Shown piece after piece: positions 57,413 to 64,000 of a stretch of DNA of 64,000 nucleotides. Numbering within the stretch: position 1 is the stretch's first letter; every line of letters starts with the position of its first letter. Source of the stretch: Brachybacterium sp. YJGR34 (lineage in GTDB: Bacteria; Actinomycetota; Actinomycetes; Actinomycetales; Dermabacteraceae); assembly GCF_003347015.1 (NCBI RefSeq), contig NZ_PNFB01000007.1, forward strand, positions 62,001 through 126,000, read 5' to 3'. Both the position numbers and the translations under genes were made by a program. Below the pieces are notes generated by a model. That model was not told where the DNA came from and searched no databases. It saw only the letters and a list, made by a program, of their open reading frames with translations.

Positions 57413-58606
57413 TCAGGCGCTGCGGGAGAGCACCGTCTCGTACACCTCGAGGGTGCGCTGGGCGATCGAGGACCAGGAGAAGTGCTCGGCGGCGCGGCGC
57501 CGGGAGGCCTCGCCCATCGTGCGGGCCCGGGAGGGATCGGAGACCATCCGCACCAGGGCCGCGCGCAGGTCCTCGACGAAGCGGTCGGGATCCACCGGCG
57601 TGCCGGTGCCGTCGTCGACCTGCTCGAGCGGCACCAGGTACCCGGTCTCCCCGTCCACCACGACCTCGGGGATGCCGCCGGTGGCGGAGGCGACCACGGG
57701 CGTGCCGCAGGCCATCGCCTCGAGGTTCACGATCCCCAGCGGCTCGTAGACGCTCGGGCACACGAAGGTGGTGGCGTGGGTGAGGATCTGGGTGAGCTCG
57801 TGGCGCGGGAGCATCTCGGTGATGAGGTGGAGGCCCCCGCGGGTGGCCTGCAGCTCCTCGACCAGACCGTCCACCTCGGCGGCGATCTCGGGGGTGTCCG
57901 GGGCGCCCGCGCACAGGACCACCTGGACCTCGGCGGGCAGCTCGCGCACGGCGCGCAGGAAGTACGGCAGGCCCTTCTGGCGCGTGATCCGGCCGACGAA
58001 GACGATCGTCGGCGCCTCCGGGTCGATCCCGCGCGAGGTCAGCGCCGAGGTGTCGGGATTCGGGGCCCACTGGTCGAGATCGATCCCGTTGTGGACCACG
58101 TGGACGCGGTCGGGGTCCACGGAGGGGTAGGCGCGCAGGATGTCCTCACGCATGCCGCCGGAGACGGCGATCACCCCGGCGGCGCCCTCGTAGGCGGACC
58201 GCTCGGCGAAGGAGCTTAGCCGGTAGCCGCCGCCCAGCTGCTCGGCCTTCCAGGGCCGCAGTGGCTCCAGGGAGTGGGCCGAGAGCACGTGCGGCGCACC
58301 GTGCAGCAGCGAGGCGACGTGGCCGGCGAAGTTCGCGTACCAGGTGTGGGAGTGGAGGAGATCGGCGCCCGCGCAGTCCGCGGCGATCACGAGGTCCGTG
58401 CCGAGCGTGGCCAGCGCCGCGTTGGCTCCGGCGAGCTCCTCCGGGGTGCTGTACGAGACGGTGCCCTCCTCCGCGCGGGGCTCGCCGAAGGCCCGCACGC
58501 GGACCTCGATGTGGGGGCGCAGCACCCGTGTGAGCTCGGCGACGTGGACCCCCGCGCCTCCGTAGACCTCGGGCGGGTACTCCTTGGTGAGCAGATCGAC
58601 GCGCAT
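57413..58606 (-). CDS. glgA: glycogen synthase (actinobacterial GT4 type)
   Basis: 397 residues, a two-Rossmann GT-B glycosyltransferase: RVDLLTKEYPPEVYGGAGVH at the N-terminus, HSHTWYANFAGHVAS, HVVHNGIDLDQW, IVFVGRITRQKG and CPSVYEPLGIVNLEAMACGT with the E-x7-E donor site. This type uses ADP-glucose (or makes maltose-1-phosphate as GlgM in mycobacteria) to extend alpha-1,4-glucan. AGGAGGAT precedes the ATG. It is divergent from glgC, 109 bases apart, so the donor-making and polymerising steps share one control region. Confidence 0.92.
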   Translation of the reverse strand: MRVDLLTKEYPPEVYGGAGVHVAELTRVLRPHIEVRVRAFGEPRAEEGTVSYSTPEELAGANAALATLGTDLVIAADCAGADLLHSHTWYANFAGHVASLLHGAPHVLSAHSLEPLRPWKAEQLGGGYRLSSFAERSAYEGAAGVIAVSGGMREDILRAYPSVDPDRVHVVHNGIDLDQWAPNPDTSALTSRGIDPEAPTIVFVGRITRQKGLPYFLRAVRELPAEVQVVLCAGAPDTPEIAAEVDGLVEELQATRGGLHLITEMLPRHELTQILTHATTFVCPSVYEPLGIVNLEAMACGTPVVASATGGIPEVVVDGETGYLVPLEQVDDGTGTPVDPDRFVEDLRAALVRMVSDPSRARTMGEASRRRAAEHFSWSSIAQRTLEVYETVLSRSA

Positions 58607-58703
58607 GACCGGATCCTCCTGTTCGGGCGGCGCACCGCCAGCCGTGCCGGCACCGGTGCATCCCAGATGGATCATCTCGGAGTGACCGGTGCCACCTCTG
58701 GGC

Positions 58704-58709
58704 TATCCT
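58704..58709 (+). promoter_or_regulatory. leaderless-type -10 (TATCCT) of glgC
   Basis: TATCCT, 6 bases, ATG 58716; no Shine-Dalgarno. Confidence 0.55.
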
Positions 58710-58715
58710 CGCACC

Positions 58716-59957
58716 ATGTCGTCCAAGAAGGTCCTCGCCATCGTTCTCGCCGGCGGCGAGGGAAAGCGGCTGATGCCCCTCACCCTCCACCGGGCGAAGC
58801 CCGCTGTGCCGTTCGGCGGGATCTACCGACTCATCGACTTCGCGCTGTCGAACATCGTGAACTCCGGGTACCTCAAGATCGTGGTGCTCACCCAGTACAA
58901 GTCGCACTCCCTGGACCGCCACATCGCCGCCACCTGGCGCATGAGCTCGCTCCTGGGCAACTACGTCGCCCCCGTCCCCGCGCAGCAGCGCACCGGCAAG
59001 CACTGGTTCCGCGGCTCCTCCGACGCGATCGCCCAGTCGCTGAACCTCATCTACGACGAGAAACCGGACTACGTGCTGGTGGTCGGCGCGGACAACATCT
59101 TCCGCATGGACTTCTCCCAGATGCTCGATGCCCATATCGAGTCCGGGAAGTCCTGCACCGTCGCCGCGATCCGGCAGCCGATCGAGCAGTCGGACCAGTT
59201 CGGCGTCATCGAGACCGACGCCTCGGATCCGACCACCATCGCGGCCTTCGTCGAGAAGCCGACGCAGACCGAGGGACTCGCGGACGACCCCTCCTCCGTG
59301 CTCGCCTCGATGGGCAACTACATCTTCACCGCCGACGCCCTGGTCGAGGCCGTCACCCGGGACGCGGGCGACGACGGCTCGAGCCACGACATGGGCGGGA
59401 ACATCGTCCCCGGCTTCGTCGAGCGCGGCGACGCCGGCGTCTACGACTTCCTGCACAACGACGTGCCCGGCTCCACCGATCGTGATCGGGACTACTGGCG
59501 GGACGTGGGCACGCTGGACGCGTTCTACGACGCGCACATGGACCTGATCTCGATCCACCCGGTCTTCAACCTCTACAACGCGGACTGGCCGATCTACACC
59601 GGGCACCGCAACGAGCCGCCGGCGAAGTTCGTGCACGCCGGCCCCGGCCGCGTGGGCTCCGCGGTGGATTCGATCATCTCCCCCGGCGTCGTCATCTCCG
59701 GCGCCCAGGTCTCGAACTCCGTGCTCTCGCCGGGGGTGCGCGTGCACTCCTGGTCCCAGGTCTCCGACTCGGTGATCATGGACGGCGTCTCCATCGGCCG
59801 CCACTGCCAGGTCCATCGGGCGATCATCGACAAGAACGTGGTGGTCCCGCCGCGCACCCAGATCGGCCTGGACCCGGAGCAGGACCGGGCCCGCGGCTGG
59901 GTGGTCACGGACTCCGGGATCACCGTGGTCGGCAAGGGAACGGTCATCGAGCCGTGA
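58716..59957 (+). CDS. glgC: glucose-1-phosphate adenylyltransferase
   Basis: 413 residues; makes ADP-glucose from glucose-1-phosphate and ATP, the committed step of glycogen synthesis. The nucleotidyltransferase core has [20 protein letters not shown], then [37 protein letters not shown] and [20 protein letters not shown]-terminal left-handed beta-helix ([20 protein letters not shown]) carries the allosteric region. Start set by TATCCT-N6-ATG. The stop overlaps serB (GTGA). Confidence 0.96.
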   Translation: MSSKKVLAIVLAGGEGKRLMPLTLHRAKPAVPFGGIYRLIDFALSNIVNSGYLKIVVLTQYKSHSLDRHIAATWRMSSLLGNYVAPVPAQQRTGKHWFRGSSDAIAQSLNLIYDEKPDYVLVVGADNIFRMDFSQMLDAHIESGKSCTVAAIRQPIEQSDQFGVIETDASDPTTIAAFVEKPTQTEGLADDPSSVLASMGNYIFTADALVEAVTRDAGDDGSSHDMGGNIVPGFVERGDAGVYDFLHNDVPGSTDRDRDYWRDVGTLDAFYDAHMDLISIHPVFNLYNADWPIYTGHRNEPPAKFVHAGPGRVGSAVDSIISPGVVISGAQVSNSVLSPGVRVHSWSQVSDSVIMDGVSIGRHCQVHRAIIDKNVVVPPRTQIGLDPEQDRARGWVVTDSGITVVGKGTVIEP

Positions 59958-60616
59958 GGGGCGACGCACAGGGCGCGACCGGCCTGCTGGTCTCCGACGT
60001 CGACTCCACCTTCCTCACCCAGGAGGTCATCGAGCTGGTCGCGGACCATGCCGGGGTGCGCGAGCAGGTGGAGGAGATCACGACCGCCGCCATGCGCGGG
60101 GAGCTGGACTTCTCACAGTCCCTGCGCGCCCGCGTGGCGCTGCTCGAGGGGCTCGAGGACTCCGTGTTCGCCGCGGTCCGCACACAGCTGGTGCCCACGC
60201 CGGGCGCGCTGGAGCTGGTGCGGCGCGCGAAGGAGGCGGGCTGGGTGACCGCCCTGGTCTCCGGCGGATTCCACGAGATCATCGACGAGCTGGCCGCCGA
60301 GGCCGGGATCGACCATGTCCTCGCCAACCGCTTCGAGGTCGAGGACGGCCGTCTCACCGGACGCGTCTCCGGTCCGATCATCGACGGCACCGCCAAGCGG
60401 CGCACCCTCGAGGAGCTCGCCGCGCGTCACCGGGTGTCGACCCGGCACGCCGTCGCCATGGGCGACGGGGCGAACGACCGCGAGATGCTGCGGGCGGCCG
60501 GCACCGGCATCGCGTTCCGGGCCAAGCCCGCGCTGCGCGAGGTCGCCGACGTCTGCCTGGACGGGGAGTCGCTGCTGGACGCATGGCCGCACCTCGAGGC
60601 GGCCGCAGCGCGCTGA
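59954..60616 (+). CDS. serB: phosphoserine phosphatase
   Basis: 220 residues, the last step of serine synthesis. HAD motif I is [14 protein letters not shown] (nucleophile D15, acid/base D17), motif [14 protein letters not shown], Lys in [11 protein letters not shown] and motif [21 protein letters not shown]. The N-terminal ACT domain of longer SerB proteins is missing; this is the short form. The GTG start overlaps the glgC stop, coupling it to glycogen synthesis for no evident metabolic reason. Confidence 0.92.
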   Translation: MRGDAQGATGLLVSDVDSTFLTQEVIELVADHAGVREQVEEITTAAMRGELDFSQSLRARVALLEGLEDSVFAAVRTQLVPTPGALELVRRAKEAGWVTALVSGGFHEIIDELAAEAGIDHVLANRFEVEDGRLTGRVSGPIIDGTAKRRTLEELAARHRVSTRHAVAMGDGANDREMLRAAGTGIAFRAKPALREVADVCLDGESLLDAWPHLEAAAAR

Positions 60617-60633
60617 GCGCCCGCCGTGCGCCG

Positions 60634-61161
60634 CTACGGGCGCACGATCGTGTGCAGCGTCAGCGCGTCCTCATCGAGCTCGGACCAGTGCGCCAGTGGG
60701 CCGGAAAGGACGGCCATCCCCCCGGTCGGCATGCCGATGCGCGCCTGGGCGACCGAGCCCGAGTCGGAGTCGTCGTCGGCCAGGAGCGCGGTGAGGTTCG
60801 CGATCGTCGGCTCGTGGCCGACGACGAGTACCACCGAGTGCTTGTCCTTCACCCCGCGCAGCAGACCGAGCAGCTCCGTCCGGCCGCCGGTGTAGATGTC
60901 CTCGTGGAAGGTCACCTTGCCCGAGAACTCCGGCATCCGCGAGGCGGCCGCCTCCCAGGTGTCCGTGGTGCGCAGGGCGTCCGAGACGAGCACCCGGGAG
61001 ACCTGCACCTTCTGCGCGGCGAGGTACTCCCCCACCAGGTGTGCCTGGGCCGTTCCGCGGTCGGCCAGGCGGCGCTCGTGGTCCGGCTGTCCGGAGCCGC
61101 TCTCCGCCTTGCCGTGGCGCATCAGGAGCAGGAGGCGACTGTCGGGGTCGGAGGATGACAT
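60634..61161 (-). CDS. SixA-type histidine phosphatase
   Basis: 175 residues. Catalytic RHG (R15-H16-G17 in LLLMRHGKAES), VLVSDALRTTDTW, TELLGLL and the second His in VVLVVGHEPTIANL are the SixA set. In Escherichia SixA dephosphorylates phosphohistidine on ArcB or NPr; in actinobacteria the target is unknown. It follows fabG on the same strand, 57 bases apart, an arrangement common in this group. No good ribosome site or TANNNT signal is seen before the ATG. Confidence 0.88.
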   Translation of the reverse strand: MSSSDPDSRLLLLMRHGKAESGSGQPDHERRLADRGTAQAHLVGEYLAAQKVQVSRVLVSDALRTTDTWEAAASRMPEFSGKVTFHEDIYTGGRTELLGLLRGVKDKHSVVLVVGHEPTIANLTALLADDDSDSGSVAQARIGMPTGGMAVLSGPLAHWSELDEDALTLHTIVRP

Positions 61162-61218
61162 GGGAGTGCGTTCACGCCTTTGTCTCGGGAGTGGGGTCGG
61201 GGGTGCTCGTGAGCGGGA

Positions 61219-61944
61219 TCAGTGTCCCATGCCGAGGCCGCCGTCGACGGGGATCACCGCGCCGGAGATGTACGCGGCGTCGTCGCTGGCGACGAAGGCG
61301 ACCACCTTGGCGACCTCCTCCGGGGCGGCGAAGCGCCCGGCCGGGATCGCCGAACGGTAGCTGGACTGCAGGTCCTCCGACAGCTCCTGGGTCATCTCGG
61401 TGTCGATGTAGCCCGGGGCGACCACGTTCGCGGTGATCCCCCGCGATCCCAGCTCCCGCGTGATCGCCCGGGCGATGCCGATCAGTCCGGACTTCGAGGC
61501 GGCGTAGTTGACCTGGCCCGGAGAGCCGTAGAGGCCCACCACCGAGCTGATCAGCACGATGCGGCCCTTCTTCTTGCGCATCATCGACTTGATGACCCGC
61601 TTCACGGTGCGGAAGGAGCCCGTGAGGTTGGTGTCGAGCACGGACTCGAAGGACTCGTCACCCATCCGCAGCAGCAGCTGGTCGTCGGTGATCCCGGCAT
61701 TGGCCACGAGCACCTCGATGGGTCCGTGGGCCGCCTCGACCTCGGCGATCGCAGCATCGAGCGAGGCGCCGTCGGTGACGTCCGCGGCGACCGTGAGCGC
61801 GCCCTCGGGGCCGCCCTCGCCCGAGCGGCTGGTCACGGCGACCCGGTCGCCCCGGCGGAGGAACTCCTCCGCGATGGAGCGGCCGATGCCCCGGTTCCCG
61901 CCGGTGACAAGGACGCTGCGCTGCTCGGGGATGGGGTCGGACAT
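61219..61944 (-). CDS. fabG: 3-oxoacyl-[acyl-carrier-protein] reductase
   Basis: 241-residue short-chain dehydrogenase reducing 3-oxoacyl-ACP with NADPH in fatty-acid elongation. Cofactor motif TGGNRGIG (14-21), NAG at 82, and the catalytic set N106, S134, Y147 and K151 (YAASKSG) are present. LRMGDESFESVLDTNLTGSF and PGYIDTEMTQELSED are typical FabG/MabA. No other fatty-acid gene adjoins. GAGGAGC precedes the ATG. Confidence 0.93.
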   Translation of the reverse strand: MSDPIPEQRSVLVTGGNRGIGRSIAEEFLRRGDRVAVTSRSGEGGPEGALTVAADVTDGASLDAAIAEVEAAHGPIEVLVANAGITDDQLLLRMGDESFESVLDTNLTGSFRTVKRVIKSMMRKKKGRIVLISSVVGLYGSPGQVNYAASKSGLIGIARAITRELGSRGITANVVAPGYIDTEMTQELSEDLQSSYRSAIPAGRFAAPEEVAKVVAFVASDDAAYISGAVIPVDGGLGMGH

Positions 61945-62025
61945 GAAAGCTCCTCGGGGAAAGACTGTGCGTCGGATCGGGTATTCGCACGGCGGAGCCG
62001 AGAGTCTCAGCAGGGCCGTGTGCTC

Positions 62026-62044
62026 TACGATACGGGTCTAGACC
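62026..62044 (+). promoter_or_regulatory. promoter candidate with a 10-bp palindrome at the start site
   Basis: TACGAT (62026-62031) fits the local -10 pattern, and GGTCTAGACC (62035-62044), a perfect palindrome, lies where transcription would begin. The downstream gene has a GGAAGGTG ribosome site, so this transcript would carry a leader of about 65 bases. Confidence 0.35.
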
Positions 62045-62102
62045 GCGTCGGGACCCATGGGGGGAGCCCGTCCACGACCTGAGCCCCGGAAGGTGCTACC
62101 CG

Positions 62103-63575
62103 ATGGCATATCGCTTCAACCCTCCGCCGAACTGGCCGATCGACGATCCGAACTGGAGCCCGCCGCCCGGATGGCAGCCGGACCCCTCCTGGGGACCCGC
62201 GCCCGAGGGCTGGGACTTCTGGGTCGAGGCCGAGCAGGCCCCGGAGAGCACCGGAGCCGAGGGAGCCTCCGCCCCCGCGGACCAGCCCGCGCCGGAGGAC
62301 GATGCCACCCGCATGGTCCAGACCGGACAGGACGAGGACGCCACCCACGTCGCGGACTCCGGTCAGCTGGCGGCGGGGGCGGGCGCCGCGGCGGCCGGCC
62401 CGGCCGACGCGGCTGTCCCGGGCGAAGACGACGCCACCCACGTGGCCGGCTCCGAGGAGAGCTCGGCCGTCGAGGGCGAGGCAGCGCCCGCAGCCGATGC
62501 CGGCGCCGCGGCCGGCGCGGAGACCGCCGAGTACCAGGGGCCCGACCACGAGGCCGGCCTCGCGCAGCAGGCGCCGTACGAGTCGGCCGCCCCGACGCCC
62601 GGTTACGGCGACGCCCCGGCGCAGGATCAGGCCGACGCCGCTGCGGCGGGCGCCGCCTACGGTGCCGCGCAGCCGGGCGCCGAGTACGGCCAGGCCGTGC
62701 CCGGGGCCGACTACGGTCAGGCCGCGCCCGGCTACGGCCAGGCCGCACCCGACTACGGCCAGGCGTCCCCGGCCCCCGGCTACGGCCAGGCGTCCCCGGC
62801 TCCCGGCTATGGGCAGCCCTCTCCCGCGCCCGGTTACGGCCAGGGCTCTCCGTCCATGGAGACCGGCTCGGGATGGACCGCCTCGACCGCCACCGGGGAG
62901 GCGCCGCAGAAGAGCGTCCTGCAGCGCTTCTGGTGGGTCGGCTGCGTGATCCTGCTCGTCCTCGCCCTGGTGATCGTCGCGATCGGCGGCATCTTCCTGT
63001 TCACCCGCAACGGTGACGACACCGCGGGCGGCGGTGGCGAGACCACCACGAGCGAGGAGACCACGGTGGAGGAGCCCACCGAGGAGGAGCCCACCGACGA
63101 GGCCACCGAGGAGGAGGCGACCGAAGAGGCTGCCACCCCCACCAACCTCCCCACCATCGATCCCGCCGCCGAGGAGGACGCCAAGGAGTGGGTCTCCATG
63201 GACGGCGCGGGCACCGTGGCGGTGCAGATGGAGTACATCCCGGCGAGCGATCTGCCCAACACCTACGGCGGGACCGTCGACGAGGGTCAGTTCGGCGACT
63301 ACCTCGCGGTCACGGCGAAGCTCACCGTCACCGAGGGGACGATGGACCTCAACCCGTTCCAGTTCAGCGTCGTCACGCCCTACGGCGGCGAGGTCGAGCC
63401 GGCGCTCGCGAGCTACCAGCTCTCGGGCTCCGGGTTCGAGTCCGATGCCCCGACCACCTTCGAGGCCGGCGACGAGTACACGATCATGGTGCTCTTCGAC
63501 GTCCAGAAGGCCGGAGGCAACACGCTGAACTTCACCACCTACTCCGACGACTACACCTGGGAAGTCCCTGCGTGA
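62103..63575 (+). CDS. Trp/Pro-rich N-terminus, YGQ-repeat membrane protein with extracytoplasmic DUF4352-like domain
   Basis: 490 residues. Residues 1-45 carry the motif FNPPPNWPIDDPNWSPPPGW followed by PDPSWGPAPEGWDFWVEAE, shared by the next gene. Residues 45-190 are low-complexity and acidic with repeated DDATHVA segments. Residues 193-250 hold seven YGQ units in Pro/Gly/Ala-rich sequence. One span (about 280-302, WWVGCVILLVLALVIVAIGG) follows, then an acidic Thr/Glu linker and a beta-rich extracytoplasmic domain (about 360-490) resembling DUF4352, which binds partners in secretion-type systems. Function unknown. GGAAGGTG precedes the ATG; the stop overlaps the next start (GTGA). Confidence 0.78.
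   Translation: MAYRFNPPPNWPIDDPNWSPPPGWQPDPSWGPAPEGWDFWVEAEQAPESTGAEGASAPADQPAPEDDATRMVQTGQDEDATHVADSGQLAAGAGAAAAGPADAAVPGEDDATHVAGSEESSAVEGEAAPAADAGAAAGAETAEYQGPDHEAGLAQQAPYESAAPTPGYGDAPAQDQADAAAAGAAYGAAQPGAEYGQAVPGADYGQAAPGYGQAAPDYGQASPAPGYGQASPAPGYGQPSPAPGYGQGSPSMETGSGWTASTATGEAPQKSVLQRFWWVGCVILLVLALVIVAIGGIFLFTRNGDDTAGGGGETTTSEETTVEEPTEEEPTDEATEEEATEEAATPTNLPTIDPAAEEDAKEWVSMDGAGTVAVQMEYIPASDLPNTYGGTVDEGQFGDYLAVTAKLTVTEGTMDLNPFQFSVVTPYGGEVEPALASYQLSGSGFESDAPTTFEAGDEYTIMVLFDVQKAGGNTLNFTTYSDDYTWEVPA
62679..62852 (+). repeat. seven in-frame YGQ repeats
   Basis: Coding repeat with units such as DYGQAAP and GYGQASPAP. The last three (GYGQxSPAP) are almost identical at DNA level, with a 27-base period. 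Expect length variation between strains. Confidence 0.8.
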
Positions 63576-64000
63576 CCTCCCGCTTCAACCCGCCGCCGAA
63601 CTGGCCGGAGCCTCCGCACGACGGATGGAACCCGCCGGCGGACTTCCGCCCCCAGCAGACCTGGGGGCCGGTCCCGGCGGGATGGAGGCTCTGGGTGCCC
63701 TCCGCACCCGACGTCGCCGAGGGGGCGCCGCTGCAGGAGTCCGAGGACGTCCCTGCCAGCGGCGCCCGTCCGCGACCACGGGTGGAGCAGTATCCGATCT
63801 CCGTGATCAACCCCGGGATGTGGTCCGAGAACCAGCTCGAGGACGAGGACTACGGCTTCCCGCCCGCGCCGCCCCGGAAGGACCGACCCCGTCGACGCCT
63901 GGCCCTGCGGATCACCGCGACCGCGCTCGGCATCGCGCTGACGGCGCTGACCGTCGTCCTGTTCGTGCTGCTCGTCGACTTCGCCGTCGAGGACCTCCCC
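63572..64000 (+). CDS. Trp/Pro-rich membrane protein, cut by the window edge
   Basis: 143 codons are in the window. It begins TSRFNPPPNWPEPPHDGW and continues FRPQQTWGPVPAGWRLWV, the same N-terminal motif as the preceding protein. A charged stretch (EQYPISVINPGMWSENQLED) and a membrane span follow (about 115-137, TATALGIALTALTVVLFVLL), after which the sequence runs off. Its GTG overlaps the upstream stop (GTGA), so the two form a coupled pair of related but diverged proteins. Confidence 0.75.
   Translation, partial: MTSRFNPPPNWPEPPHDGWNPPADFRPQQTWGPVPAGWRLWVPSAPDVAEGAPLQESEDVPASGARPRPRVEQYPISVINPGMWSENQLEDEDYGFPPAPPRKDRPRRRLALRITATALGIALTALTVVLFVLLVDFAVEDLP

Overview
The window is about 72% G+C, densely packed chromosomal DNA from an actinobacterium. 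The markers are a GarA/FtsR cell-division neighbourhood, PAC2 and mycothiol-associated (TIGR03085-type) proteins, ImuA'-ImuB-DnaE2 under a consensus actinobacterial SOS box, an actinobacterial-type GlgA/GlgC pair and a SixA-type phosphatase next to FabG. Codon bias, many ATGA/GTGA overlaps and many apparently leaderless genes fit Micrococcales; Brachybacterium or another Dermabacteraceae genus is my best guess, but it is an inference. I see no rRNA, prophage, insertion sequence or CRISPR array. No gene-free stretch exceeds about 300 bases.

Layout: 1-4.9 kb holds a NarL-type two-component pair, an MFS exporter divergent from a wHTH regulator, and purU. 5-10.1 kb holds an MMPL exporter/MarR pair and an Old Yellow Enzyme/LysR pair, each divergent with operator-like repeats between. 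10.3-14.2 kb is a three-gene catabolic operon (EctB-like transaminase, metal-ligand-free M24 hydrolase, semialdehyde dehydrogenase) that reads as ectoine/diaminobutyrate degradation. A proline tRNA follows at 14.4 kb. 14.6-18.7 kb is the conserved DUF881-Sbp-DUF881-GarA-FtsR-MerR cluster, then an orphan ParA and a methyltransferase.

20.7-36.3 kb is mixed: a TIM-barrel isomerase with a Gfo/Idh/MocA dehydrogenase, transglutaminase-like and PAC2 proteins, a TauE-type permease, a HAD protein, an ABC exporter, a stand-alone maltokinase-cap protein, a RibD-like reductase, an orphan immunity-like protein, a Bcr/CflA exporter, a YhhQ-type queuosine-precursor transporter and a Tat-exported GH25 lysozyme. 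36.4-42.8 kb is the most unusual locus: a TetR regulator divergent from an MMPL transporter whose C-terminus looks like a decayed ABC ATPase, translationally coupled to a 931-residue YhgE/Pip protein with a very long heptad stalk broken by eight GDGTAENPGL-like inserts.

42.9-49.0 kb is the SOS mutasome. 49.2-64 kb holds a polyol-type dehydrogenase, a histidine phosphatase, two methyltransferases, a SpoU rRNA methylase, an ABC ATPase, an RNB nuclease, divergent glgA/glgC, serB, sixA, fabG and two tandem Trp/Pro-rich membrane proteins, the second cut by the right edge.

A thread through the window is the pattern TANNNT, then 6-7 bases, then the start codon, with no Shine-Dalgarno. It occurs on both strands and was used to choose several starts.
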